Below, piece after piece: positions 17,127 to 25,939 of a stretch of 64,000 bases of DNA. The notes beneath the pieces were generated by a model. It saw nothing but the letters and a program-made list of their open reading frames with translations, made no database searches and was not told where the DNA came from. Origin of the DNA: Acinetobacter sp. TR3 (GTDB taxonomy: Bacteria; Pseudomonadota; Gammaproteobacteria; Pseudomonadales; Moraxellaceae); assembly GCF_027105055.1 (NCBI RefSeq), contig NZ_CP114264.1:620001-684000 (forward strand), given 5' to 3'. Position 1 is the first letter of the stretch; every line of letters begins with the position of its first letter. The position numbers and the translations under genes are program-made.

Positions 17127-19787
17127 ATGAAAAAAAATAACCAAAATCACAATACAGCATGGTTTGCATTAAATACTTTAGCAACAAGTATGCTACTCAT
17201 AAATTCTGCGCATGCATTACAAAGCTTAGATGATAGTGCATTGCGTAATGTTAATGGTCAAGATGGAGTTCATATTTCAACCTCTTATGATGAAATCAAT
17301 GTTGATAAGCTTTATTGGCAAGATAATGCTGGAATAGGAACTTCGAGTAGAACAAATAGTAATTTACAAGCGACAGCTGAAAATTTTAAGATTCAGTCAA
17401 CCAATGCTAATGTTTCAAACTTACCTATTTCAAATCGGACTCCAGGGACAGATTATAAAATAAATATAGGCAGTGGTAGCGGTAGTGATGCTGGTAGAAC
17501 TGGACTAGATTTAGCCATTTCGGCAAATCCTTCTTTAATTACAATTGATCAATTTAAAGTATGTGACACTGAGTCTACTCAGCGTTGCAGCGCCCCAATT
17601 GGGAATATGGCAATTCAAACAAGTTCAGTTATTGATCTTAATTTTAAGACTCGTGATGGACTTTTTAGTAAAGATAAGCAAGCAACTTTAGATTTAGGAT
17701 TGAAAAATGCGAATATCTATTTAGGACAAAAAGATGTTAGTAATGAGCTTAATCAACTCATACTTAAGAACTTTAATTTTAACTTTTTAGGTAAAGGCGT
17801 TATGTTTGTAGATGCCATTGGTGGCTTTAGATTACAAACTAATTCCGACGGTGTTGGTAAAGCAACAATTGCATATAATTCTAATGGCACAATAAATTTA
17901 GCATCTAGTACTCAACCAGATGCAACACATGGATATGTTGATTTTAGAAGAACTACAGATTCTGCATCTAGTAATTTAAGAAATACTGGCAGTTATGGTA
18001 ATGGTGTAGTCGGTGCTGGTGGTGATACAACAAACTCAGGTTTAAATTTAGAATTTTTACTGAATAAAGATGTAAGCAAAACTTCACCTTATGTTCTTGA
18101 TGGGACTAATAGTCCAAGTAATGCCAAGGGATTAATACGTGTTGGCGCAAGTGGTCGAATGGTAAATGGTTATTTACAGTTGAGAGGCTTGAATACAACA
18201 AATAAGAATAATCCAGATTATACTGGAGTAAATTATGGTAAATCAGATCAAAGTAATATTGTTGGTAGAACTAACAACTTAAGCACTGATTTATCATTAG
18301 CAGCAAATAATCCTATTACTACAACAACTGGAAATAATATTATGGGGAGTACAGGCATTGCTTTCCGTATGGCTGCTGAATTTACTAAAGATAATGATCC
18401 AATGTTGGGAAGTGATGGTAAGGCAACTACGCTAGAAATTGGTAATGCAGGTTTAAATACTTATGGTTTTGAATTTGGAAATTTAACTGGATTAGTAGCG
18501 ACTGATCGTGGTTCATTTGATAGTGGCAATGTATATGTGAATCTAGCTGATACTCGAACAGTTTTATTACCTGCAAATAAACTTTTCCAAACCAGTCGAT
18601 TTGGTAATGGTAATTTTTTAACTAGTAATAATGATTATGTTCAATATATCTATACAGACACTCCAAATGGTATCGCTGCAAATCAAAATCCTTATAGTTT
18701 ACTAGTAGCTGTTCGAGGTGCTGAATTCCAAGCAATATCTCGTCGAGGTCGTTTTACAAATAGTGCTCGAACAAATGATGCAACTGGCGCAGCAGTTCCA
18801 AATATTGTAGAGCATAATGGTACTAATGAATGGGGACTAGCATTACCTTTTTATAATTTAAATGCCAACATGGCGATTTTTGGTACCAATGTTGATGCAT
18901 CTACTGCTTATGCTTATACGTCTGATTATAAAGGCTATAATAAATCACCTACAAATAAAGTTGTTGTTGGCACAGGTTTAACACCGCGTCTAGGTTTTTC
19001 ACTGGCCATGAGTACTGAGGGTGTAAGTTCTGATGGAAGTAAAACAACATCAATTTTAGTAATTGATGGTAAAAAAATAGGTGCTAACAATCAACCTGTT
19101 GATTATTATATGGGGTTGCGTAATATTGATTTATTACTCAAAGGCACTGGTAATATTGGTGTAGAAAAGGGTAGTTTAAACGTTAGTTTAAAAGATTTAC
19201 TTATTGTGGCTGCAGCGCAAGTTGCTGCTGGATATCTACCAGGGACAACTTACCAAACTTGTGTATTGTCTACATCAAATGCAGGATGTAGTAGCTCTGT
19301 TCCAGCTAATAATAAAGTAGCATTAAATAATTTTGCTACATCAAATGATGTGCTATTTGGTATTAAGTTACGCGCTGGCGGTAGCATGGATTTTTCACTT
19401 ATACCAAATAGTGAGTATAAGTCGGATGGAACTGGGAGTAGTTTAAATATTGTTGGTGATTTTACTTTAGACCCAAAACAAGGTAATACAATTCAAATTA
19501 GTGATCCTCTTGATGGTTCTACACTCGGTTTAGATAATTTAACGGGTAAAATGGCATTTAATAATGCAATTGTAATTGCCCCAAAAGCGAACCAGAATGG
19601 TGCTGAAGGGATGGTTAGTTTTAATTCGTCTTTTACATTGAACCCAGATCGTACTACTGATGGTGTTTTTCGTGCGAGAGATATAAATCTATATCCACCT
19701 AATACTGGTTCTGGCGCTCGTTTAGGTGAATTAGCAATCACTGGCGGTAGATTAACTAGCCAATTTGGTATTATGCCACGTAATTAA
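17127..19787 (+). CDS. Secreted DUF6160-like protein, cluster member 4 (FilB-like?)
   Basis: Largest cluster member, 886 residues from ATG 17127. The in-frame GTG at 17124 is too close to AGGA at 17115. The signal peptide ends at SAHA, and the shared motif reads LQSLDDSALRNVNGQDGVHI. The body is Gly/Asn/Ser/Thr-rich with repeated beta-strand blocks (LEIGNAGLNTYGFEFGNLTG; GLRNIDLLLKGTGNIGVEKG) suggesting an elongated fold. Cysteines occur as two pairs, CDTESTQRC and CVLSTSNAGC. The C-terminus is GRLTSQFGIMPRN, with no anchor or barrel. The length and neighbours suggest a structural surface or exported protein; function is unknown. Confidence 0.67.
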   Translation: MKKNNQNHNTAWFALNTLATSMLLINSAHALQSLDDSALRNVNGQDGVHISTSYDEINVDKLYWQDNAGIGTSSRTNSNLQATAENFKIQSTNANVSNLPISNRTPGTDYKINIGSGSGSDAGRTGLDLAISANPSLITIDQFKVCDTESTQRCSAPIGNMAIQTSSVIDLNFKTRDGLFSKDKQATLDLGLKNANIYLGQKDVSNELNQLILKNFNFNFLGKGVMFVDAIGGFRLQTNSDGVGKATIAYNSNGTINLASSTQPDATHGYVDFRRTTDSASSNLRNTGSYGNGVVGAGGDTTNSGLNLEFLLNKDVSKTSPYVLDGTNSPSNAKGLIRVGASGRMVNGYLQLRGLNTTNKNNPDYTGVNYGKSDQSNIVGRTNNLSTDLSLAANNPITTTTGNNIMGSTGIAFRMAAEFTKDNDPMLGSDGKATTLEIGNAGLNTYGFEFGNLTGLVATDRGSFDSGNVYVNLADTRTVLLPANKLFQTSRFGNGNFLTSNNDYVQYIYTDTPNGIAANQNPYSLLVAVRGAEFQAISRRGRFTNSARTNDATGAAVPNIVEHNGTNEWGLALPFYNLNANMAIFGTNVDASTAYAYTSDYKGYNKSPTNKVVVGTGLTPRLGFSLAMSTEGVSSDGSKTTSILVIDGKKIGANNQPVDYYMGLRNIDLLLKGTGNIGVEKGSLNVSLKDLLIVAAAQVAAGYLPGTTYQTCVLSTSNAGCSSSVPANNKVALNNFATSNDVLFGIKLRAGGSMDFSLIPNSEYKSDGTGSSLNIVGDFTLDPKQGNTIQISDPLDGSTLGLDNLTGKMAFNNAIVIAPKANQNGAEGMVSFNSSFTLNPDRTTDGVFRARDINLYPPNTGSGARLGELAITGGRLTSQFGIMPRN

Positions 19788-19883
19788 AGTGCATCATCTA
19801 TTTGGTCTGAAATAGATTGAATAGATGATAAGCTATGTTAATCTATTGGATGTATTTTAAACATTTGTCTACGGATCAGGGCA

Positions 19884-20918
19884 ATGAAAAAAAATAAAAA
19901 GCTAGGATGTCTATTGTTACTGCTATTAAGTCCATACTCTATAGCGATGCAACCTATGGATGACCAGAGTCTTGCTACAATGACAGGGCAAGATGGTCTG
20001 ACTATTCAAGCACAAGCAAATGTTGAGTTTAAGCAGTTATCTATGATAGATAATGATGGTTTGTCATACGGTAGCGGTTCTTCATTATATACATCGCCTG
20101 ATTATACTAAAAGGGCTGGTTTAGTGATTGGAGGGCAAACGTCTTCTAGCCCTATTCGAGTTGTAGGGCTAAATGGTTCTAGTGAAACTATTCTTGGATT
20201 CAATGCTGTAATTGACTCAGATGTTGGGACTGTTTTAAATAAAGGAGCTTTCACAAATATTGCTTTATCTTTTAACAGTAATATCACAGGAATTCGTATT
20301 TCTCCTTTTTCTGTATATGCTGCTAGCGAAAGTACTCTCTCTGATATCATTAGTAATTCATACACTAAAAGTACAATCTATGATAGTTCTACATTAAAAC
20401 CTAAAGCAGGTTTAGCGAAAGAAATTGTAAGAGTTGGTGGTGCAAGTGGGATAGATATCGTTTTTGCCGCTAATAAACCAACAGTAAATATTCAATTAGG
20501 TGCAGCACCACAAGGACATATGATTATGTTTGGAGGTGCAATAAATTCAATTTGTGGTTCAGGTAGTGGTTGTAATATAGTTGCTGTTTCTGACTATGAT
20601 GGAAGCAATAATCCATATGGTATCGGTTTTGATTTTAAATTTACGGGTTATAATAATTCACCTTTTGGGCTGACTGGTTTTTATGCGGGTATTGAGGGTA
20701 AAAATGGCACGGACTCTGGTGGGTTGGTTTTTGGGAATTCGGGAGTTTCAGACAAATTTAACTTAAGTTTAAATAACGTAATTTTAGGGCAGTCTGGAAG
20801 TTCGTCTACGACATATCCATCGAGCACTTTTAATGGATTGCCAAATGCTTCAATTGGAAGTATAGGTGCTGTAGGCGCATCAGTTACTAACTTAAAGATG
20901 AAAGTTAGTGGGATGTAA
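19884..20918 (+). CDS. Secreted DUF6160-like protein, cluster member 5
   Basis: Protein of 344 residues and last gene of the block. The signal peptide ends near PYSIA, followed by the shared motif MQPMDDQSLATMTGQDGLTI. Predicted beta strands alternate with Gly/Ser/Asn turns (GLSYGSGSSLYTS; GGASGIDIVFAANKPTVNIQ). The single mature cysteine pair is CGSGSGC. The C-terminus, SVTNLKMKVSGM, resembles the QHLKITTKGL end of member 1. CAGGG before the ATG is a fair ribosome-binding site. A 96-base gap from member 4 and a strong terminator at 20951 make it the likely end of the operon. Confidence 0.66.
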   Translation: MKKNKKLGCLLLLLLSPYSIAMQPMDDQSLATMTGQDGLTIQAQANVEFKQLSMIDNDGLSYGSGSSLYTSPDYTKRAGLVIGGQTSSSPIRVVGLNGSSETILGFNAVIDSDVGTVLNKGAFTNIALSFNSNITGIRISPFSVYAASESTLSDIISNSYTKSTIYDSSTLKPKAGLAKEIVRVGGASGIDIVFAANKPTVNIQLGAAPQGHMIMFGGAINSICGSGSGCNIVAVSDYDGSNNPYGIGFDFKFTGYNNSPFGLTGFYAGIEGKNGTDSGGLVFGNSGVSDKFNLSLNNVILGQSGSSSTTYPSSTFNGLPNASIGSIGAVGASVTNLKMKVSGM

Positions 20919-20950
20919 TAAGATTGTGACAGTATATTAGTCATTTTATT

Positions 20951-20973
20951 AAAGCGACCTCAGTCGCTTTTTT
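20951..20973. terminator. Terminator of the secreted-protein cluster
   Basis: A perfect 8-bp stem AAAGCGAC / GTCGCTTT with loop CTCA, followed by a T run. It lies between the convergent cluster and dusC. Confidence 0.85.
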
Positions 20974-20998
20974 ATTAATATACTATTATTAAAAAAGA

Positions 20999-21928
20999 TC
21001 AGCTCTGCTCCAAGTAATTAATAATATCATCCAGTTGTTTTTCTTTTTTTACTTTTGTCCAGAGCTCTTGAGCCTCTGGATAGGCTTTCGTCATCATACC
21101 TAACCATTGCTTATAACGTCCGATCATTCCAATTTCAGTTTTGTACTGACCACTTAAAAAACGTTGCTGGAGTTGCACTAACTCTGGCCAAGAAAGGATA
21201 GCTTGATCACTATTCTCTCGAATACATAAGGTGAGATCTGGTGTAGTCACAGCACCTCGACCAATCATAATATCATGGCAATCTGACTGCGCTATACACG
21301 CTTTGGCATCAGTATTATTCCAAATCTCACCATTCGCAATCACATTGATGTCTAAAGCTTCGACGATTGGCTGAATTTTTTCCCAATAGGCAGGTGGGGT
21401 ATAGCCATCTGCTTTAGTACGCGCATGTACGGTAAGCCAATTTGCGCCAGCATCTTCTATCGCATGTGCATTATCTAAAGTGTGGTTTTCATCTAGATAG
21501 CCCAGACGCATTTTAGCTGAAACGGGTATATGTGCAGGTACAGCATCACGAACAGCTTTAACTAAGAGATGTACGGTTTCAGGTTCATCCAATAGAACAG
21601 AACCGCCACGATGACGATTAACAGTTTTAGCAGGGCAACCAAAATTAAGATCAATTGCTGGGGCACCGAGTTCAACAACTTTCGCTGCGTTTGCTGCTAA
21701 CATTTCTGGATTATTGCCAAGAAATTGAACATGAACTGGTGTGCCAGCCGCAGTTTTACCTGAGTTTTTGAGTTCAGGACAAAAACTATAATAAATATGA
21801 TCTGGAAGAATACTATCGGTAATACGAATAAACTCGGTTACGCACCAATCAAAACTGCCGACATGAGTGAGCACATCACGCATGATTGGATCAGTTAGAC
21901 CTTCCATTGGAGCGAGCACAAGTTTCAC
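20999..21928 (-). CDS. dusC: tRNA-dihydrouridine(16) synthase DusC
   Basis: FMN-dependent enzyme that reduces U16 in the D-loop of tRNAs. The protein has 309 residues, the usual size. Family marks are LAPMEGLTDPIMRD at the N-terminus, DLNFGCPAKTVNRHRGGSVL with the catalytic Cys, the substrate-site block VSAKMRLGYLDE, LTVHARTKADGY, and the FMN phosphate loop with VIANGEIWN and IMIGRGAVTTPDL. VTEFIRITDSILP and the C-terminal helical domain favour DusC over DusA or DusB. It is a single gene, convergent with the secreted-protein block. Confidence 0.92.
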   Translation of the reverse strand: MKLVLAPMEGLTDPIMRDVLTHVGSFDWCVTEFIRITDSILPDHIYYSFCPELKNSGKTAAGTPVHVQFLGNNPEMLAANAAKVVELGAPAIDLNFGCPAKTVNRHRGGSVLLDEPETVHLLVKAVRDAVPAHIPVSAKMRLGYLDENHTLDNAHAIEDAGANWLTVHARTKADGYTPPAYWEKIQPIVEALDINVIANGEIWNNTDAKACIAQSDCHDIMIGRGAVTTPDLTLCIRENSDQAILSWPELVQLQQRFLSGQYKTEIGMIGRYKQWLGMMTKAYPEAQELWTKVKKEKQLDDIINYLEQS

Positions 21929-22008
21929 GATTAGTATTACCTAATTAAAAGAATACAGCGTTATACGCATTTTCAGATAGGCTGTCTAGTTTATTATGAA
22001 ACTAGAAA

Positions 22009-22818
22009 TTAACGTCCCAAAATCATTTCTAAAACAAACTTACTACCGATAAAACCAATTGCAAGTAAGATAAAACCTGTAATGGTAAAGCGAATTGCTT
22101 TACGTCCGCGCCAGCCAAATTTGTAATGCCCAATTAAAAGCGCACCATATAAAAACCATGAAATAATACTAAAAGCGGTTTTATGAGCAAGATGTTGAGC
22201 AAAGAAGTTATCAATTGTAAAAAAGCCAAAGAGAAGTGCAGCAGTGAGTAACCCAAAACCTGTGATAATTAAATCAAAGAGTACCGATTCCATCACTTGG
22301 AATGGTGGAAGTAAGTTAACCCAAATTCGTCTTTTTTGTTTCTTCTTAAGTTCTCTATCTTGAAACCAAAGTAATACTGAATGAATGGTTGCCATCAGTA
22401 AAACAGCATAAGCTGATAAAGAGAGGATGATATGAAGATCTAAACCTAAGCTATGTTGTTCAATGACTTGGTTTGGTTGACTAAAAGCATATCCTAAAAT
22501 TAAACCAATTGCGGCAACAGGAGTGCCAATTAAATTTAATGGCAAGATTGGTCGAATTAAACTTAAAATTAAACTGAGTGCTAGCATCAGCCCCGAAGTG
22601 AATGAAATCAGGTTAAATACATCATAATTCACGCCAATTGGTGTCATCATATCTTGATAGAGCACAGTACTATGCAGTAATAGCCCTAGACCAATCATAA
22701 TCGAATAACACCAAAGATTTGGAGTACGTTTTGACATCAAACGTATAAACAAATACCAAAAAGAACTGGTATAAGCTACAAGTGCCAAAATTGTGTAAAC
22801 CAAGGGGAGACTGATCAT
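22009..22818 (-). CDS. ypjD: YpjD-type cytochrome c assembly (CcsA-like) membrane protein
   Basis: Inner-membrane protein of 269 residues with about eight hydrophobic segments, in the CcsA/ResC-like superfamily (cytochrome c assembly protein domain). YpjD is classically encoded next to ffh, as here, where it is divergent. The conserved core is HIILSLSAYAVLLMATIHSVL, with a histidine before the helix, and then FAQHLAHKTAFSIISWFLYG and LIGHYKFGWRGRKAIRFTI, which match the heme-handling WWD-like superfamily fold without a full WWD motif. Its exact role is unknown. Confidence 0.87.
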   Translation of the reverse strand: MISLPLVYTILALVAYTSSFWYLFIRLMSKRTPNLWCYSIMIGLGLLLHSTVLYQDMMTPIGVNYDVFNLISFTSGLMLALSLILSLIRPILPLNLIGTPVAAIGLILGYAFSQPNQVIEQHSLGLDLHIILSLSAYAVLLMATIHSVLLWFQDRELKKKQKRRIWVNLLPPFQVMESVLFDLIITGFGLLTAALLFGFFTIDNFFAQHLAHKTAFSIISWFLYGALLIGHYKFGWRGRKAIRFTITGFILLAIGFIGSKFVLEMILGR

Positions 22819-22965
22819 GTCAAACCTTTTTCAGGGGGTTGAATAATATTCACTATATAAGATGTAAATTCGCTTCGAACTACAGTATCCTATAGCATCT
22901 TACGCATAAATTTTCTATTTTAAGAAAGATTTTTTTGCAACTAGCCATTTTAAGCGGATTTCGCA

Positions 22966-24372
22966 ATGTTTGATACCTTAACAGAACGACTCACACAGAG
23001 TTTAAGAAATGTTACTGGCTCAGGGCAGCTGACCGAAGACAATATTAAAGATACCTTACGTGAAGTACGTATGGCACTTCTTGAAGCCGATGTGGCATTA
23101 CCTGTAACTCGTGAATTTATCGCGAAGGTTAAGGAAGAAGCTCTCGGTCAAGAAGTCATGACTCAGCTTTCTCCAGGTCAGGCATTTGTAAAAATTGTCT
23201 ATGATGAACTCACCAAAATGATGGGTGAGGCAAATGAGACTCTAGATTTAAGCGCAAAGCCACCTGTCGTGGTTTTACTTGCAGGTTTGCAAGGTGCGGG
23301 TAAAACAACAACTGCCGCAAAATTAGCGCGTTTTCTGAAAGAGCGCCAAAAGAAAAAAGTAATGACTGTTTCTGCTGACGTCTATCGTCCAGCCGCAATC
23401 AAGCAGTTAGAAACAGTATCCAATGAAGTTGGTGTGGGTTTCATTCCATCAGAAGCATCTGAAAAGCCAATTGATATTGTTAATCGTGCGATTGAACAAG
23501 CTAAAATCCAGTTTGCTGATGTTTTAATTGTTGATACCGCAGGACGTCTGCATGTCGATGAAGACATGATGGATGAGATTAAAGAATTACACGCTGCAGT
23601 TAAGCCAACAGAGACTCTGTTTGTTGTCGATGCGATGACAGGTCAGGATGCTGCTAATACAGCAAAAGCGTTTAACGATGCTCTGGCTTTGACTGGTGTT
23701 ATTCTCACTAAAACTGATGGTGATGCACGTGGTGGTGCTGCGCTTTCTGTTCGTGCGATTACAGGTAAACCGATCAAGTTCTTGGGTATCGGTGAAAAAC
23801 TAGATGCACTTGAGCCATTCCATCCAGATCGTGTTGCACAACGTATCTTAGGTATGGGTGACGTACTTTCTTTAGTCGAAGAAGTTGAACGCAAAATCGA
23901 CAAAGAAAAAGCCGAAAAAATGGCGAAGAAATTGCAGAAAGGCGGAACCTTCAACTTTGAAGATATGCTGATGCAATTTGAGCAAATGAGCAAGATGGGC
24001 GGGATGATGGGCTTCTTGGATAAGTTGCCTGGCATGAGTAACTCTGGTATTCAAGATGCGATTGCACAAGCAAATCCTGAAAAGCAAGTGAAAAAAATGG
24101 AAGCGATTATTCAATCGATGACCATTAAAGAACGCCGTAACCCAGATTTGATGAATCCAAGCCGTAAAAAACGTATTGCTGCGGGTTGTGGTATGGATGT
24201 TGCTGAAGTGAATAAATTAATTAAGCAACAAGCTCAAATGGCGAAAATGATGAAGAAATTTGCGAATCCGTCAGGAATGAGCAAAATGTTGAAGTCATTA
24301 GGTAATATGCAAAAACAATTTGGTGGCGGTAACATGGGACCTTTATTTGGTAGTAATGAACCCAAAAAATAA
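22966..24372 (+). CDS. ffh: Signal recognition particle protein Ffh
   Basis: GTPase of the bacterial signal recognition particle. It binds 4.5S RNA and signal sequences of nascent membrane proteins and docks with FtsY. The 468 residues fall into an N domain (MFDTLTERLTQSLRNVTG), a G domain with AGLQGAGKTTTAAKLA (G1), SADVYRPAAIKQLE, DTAGRLHVDEDMMDE (G3) and TKTDGDARGGAALS (G4), and a Met-rich M domain (QFEQMSKMGGMMGFLDKLPG; AQMAKMMKKFANPSGMSKM). It is divergent from ypjD and has its own terminator. Confidence 0.98.
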   Translation: MFDTLTERLTQSLRNVTGSGQLTEDNIKDTLREVRMALLEADVALPVTREFIAKVKEEALGQEVMTQLSPGQAFVKIVYDELTKMMGEANETLDLSAKPPVVVLLAGLQGAGKTTTAAKLARFLKERQKKKVMTVSADVYRPAAIKQLETVSNEVGVGFIPSEASEKPIDIVNRAIEQAKIQFADVLIVDTAGRLHVDEDMMDEIKELHAAVKPTETLFVVDAMTGQDAANTAKAFNDALALTGVILTKTDGDARGGAALSVRAITGKPIKFLGIGEKLDALEPFHPDRVAQRILGMGDVLSLVEEVERKIDKEKAEKMAKKLQKGGTFNFEDMLMQFEQMSKMGGMMGFLDKLPGMSNSGIQDAIAQANPEKQVKKMEAIIQSMTIKERRNPDLMNPSRKKRIAAGCGMDVAEVNKLIKQQAQMAKMMKKFANPSGMSKMLKSLGNMQKQFGGGNMGPLFGSNEPKK

Positions 24373-24387
24373 CCTAAAGCTATCTAG

Positions 24388-24412
24388 AAAAGGCGCAAAT
24401 TGCGCCTTTTTT
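24388..24412 (+). terminator. Rho-independent terminator of ffh
   Basis: AAAAGGCGCA and TGCGCCTTTT form a perfect 10-bp stem with a 3-base loop, followed by more T. Confidence 0.88.
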
Positions 24413-24529
24413 GTTAAATATTTCTTGTGCATTTAAGTATAAATTTAATACAGAAAATCAATATGAAAATAAACAAATAAGGGGCACAATAATTTTAAGT
24501 ATTTGTTTTATATTTATAAAGTGTTATAT

Positions 24530-25176
24530 ATGTCACATAATTCGAACGGTAAGGTATTTATATTACATTGTGAAAATGCAAATCCAGAGCAGCATTGGTA
24601 TAGTCAAATCATTATAAAACTAATACAACTCAGTCGATGAGTTATTTCGAGTTTTTTTTGAATCATGTATGGATAATAAAGTGGTTTGACTATATTTATG
24701 GTTAGAACAACAATTAAAATCTGACGGAATTGCCGCTGAACGTATATTTCTTGCGGACTCGAATCACCCAGAAGCTGAAAATTTGGCAAACTTGTTTAGA
24801 AACACAACTACAAGATTTAAATGAACAGAGTATTGTTGTTGCCCATGGATTGTCTGGTATTGCCGTGGTTCACTTTCTAGCAAAGCGTCTGTAACAAACT
24901 CAGTTGAAAGCATGCTTATTTATTGCTGCTTCTAATGAACCTATAGCTAAATTTCCTGAATATGATGAATTTATTCAGCATTCAAATTTTACGAGCGCCG
25001 TAATCCGAGCCAATGTTAAAAGACACCTCGTTTTCTTTTCTACGAATGATCCTATTGTCCCAGTGCCTTTGACCTTTAAATTTTCAAATTTACTGAATGC
25101 CCAACTGATTGAAGCTGTTCAGGCAGGGCATTTTCGTACTGAAGATGGATATACGATGTTTCCTCAGTTGTTCTAG
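24530..25176 (+). pseudogene. Decayed RBBP9/YdeN-type serine hydrolase
   Basis: Remnant of a small alpha/beta hydrolase. It opens at ATG 24530 with MSHNSNGKVFILHCENANPE, then QHWY. A 92-bp element (24601-24692) interrupts the next codon; removing it restores HWYLWLEQQLKSDGIAAERI in frame. A one-base frameshift follows near 24790. The next frame gives LQDLNEQSIVVAHGLSGIAV, where the nucleophile elbow (normally AHSLGG) has been scrambled. There is a stop codon at 24892. The last part (24904-25176) still has the acid Asp (STNDPIVPV) and catalytic His (AGHFRTEDGY). The gene is clearly non-functional and lies between ffh and coaX. Confidence 0.85.
24601..24692. mobile_element. 92-bp MITE-like element with TA target duplication
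   Basis: The element begins TAGTCAAATCA and ends TGGTTTGACTA. The terminal inverted repeats match at 21 of 29 positions when the flanking TA is included. TA at 24599-24600 and 24693-24694 is the duplicated target, as with Tc1/mariner/IS630-type transposition. It has no coding capacity. Inside, AACTCA at 24627-24632 and TGAGTT at 24638-24643 form a smaller hairpin. Clean removal with one TA restores the host reading frame, which supports the boundaries. The parental transposase is not in this window. Confidence 0.8.
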
Positions 25177-25181
25177 ATACT

Positions 25182-25925
25182 TCAAACATTGGTTAATGCT
25201 GACTTAAGTTGAACGTAATTTTTTAGTCCTTTAAGTAAGAGATCAGATTCAATCAACGGCCGATGATGTTGCAGAAATTTGGCGAATATATCAGCATCTC
25301 CACCTGTTAAAATCAGGTGTTTAGGTGATTGTTGCATAATTTGATCAATGGTACTAATTAGACCTAGCAAGATACCGTGATGTACAGCATCAACGGTGTT
25401 GTGTCCAGGTTTTAAATTATCAAAAGCCGAATCTGGAATTTTAATGCCCTTGGTATTTTGAATGAGTGAATCTCGTTGCAAATATAAATTTGGCAGAATA
25501 TAACCGCCTAAATGTTGTAAGCCTTCTACTAAATCGATGGTCAGCGCTGTACCACAGCCAATCACACAAAAGTTTTGATCAGGTTTTGAAATTGCTAAGA
25601 CCTGTAACCAACGATCAATCCCGAGTTGACTTGGAACATCATAACCACAACGAAGCCCTGCATAATTAGCATGTACCTGAGCGAAGATAATTGGAATTTC
25701 CAAAATATCGAGGATCATTTGAATACGTTGATTATTTTCTGTGTCTAAAACAGATGAAATCCCAACCTGACTTAAATTTTGATGCCTAAAATGTTGAATT
25801 AAACCTAACAGTAAATCGGCAGGTGACTGTAAATGTAATTCTGCAGCATGCTCAAGCACTTGATCATTTTCGGTAATCCAATATTTTAAACGGGTATTAC
25901 CGATATCCAACCATAGACTTTTCAT
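25182..25925 (-). CDS. coaX: Type III pantothenate kinase
   Basis: Phosphorylates pantothenate in the first step of coenzyme A synthesis. Type III enzymes belong to the ASKHA fold and resist feedback by CoA. The 247 residues show the phosphate-1 motif [11 protein letters not shown] (residues 6-16), the pantothenate motif [15 protein letters not shown], the phosphate-2 motif [21 protein letters not shown], and the adenosine block [15 protein letters not shown]. It starts 14 bases after birA on the same strand, the birA-coaX pairing common in beta- and gammaproteobacteria. Confidence 0.93.
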   Translation of the reverse strand: MKSLWLDIGNTRLKYWITENDQVLEHAAELHLQSPADLLLGLIQHFRHQNLSQVGISSVLDTENNQRIQMILDILEIPIIFAQVHANYAGLRCGYDVPSQLGIDRWLQVLAISKPDQNFCVIGCGTALTIDLVEGLQHLGGYILPNLYLQRDSLIQNTKGIKIPDSAFDNLKPGHNTVDAVHHGILLGLISTIDQIMQQSPKHLILTGGDADIFAKFLQHHRPLIESDLLLKGLKNYVQLKSALTNV

Positions 25926-25939
25926 AAAATGATCATTCC

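Noticed and set aside
12185..20918. Secreted-protein cluster as autotransporters or two-partner secretion
   Set aside because: No C-terminal barrel, no TPS domain and no TpsB-like gene are seen in or beside the block.
12185..20918. Secreted-protein cluster as bacteriocin precursors
   Set aside because: The proteins have Sec signals and up to about 860 mature residues, with no C39 transporter or immunity gene nearby; only the motif resembles such leaders.
24411..24617. 68-residue rightward frame after ffh
   Set aside because: It starts in the ffh terminator and ends in the MITE-like element, with no ribosome-binding site or recognisable features.
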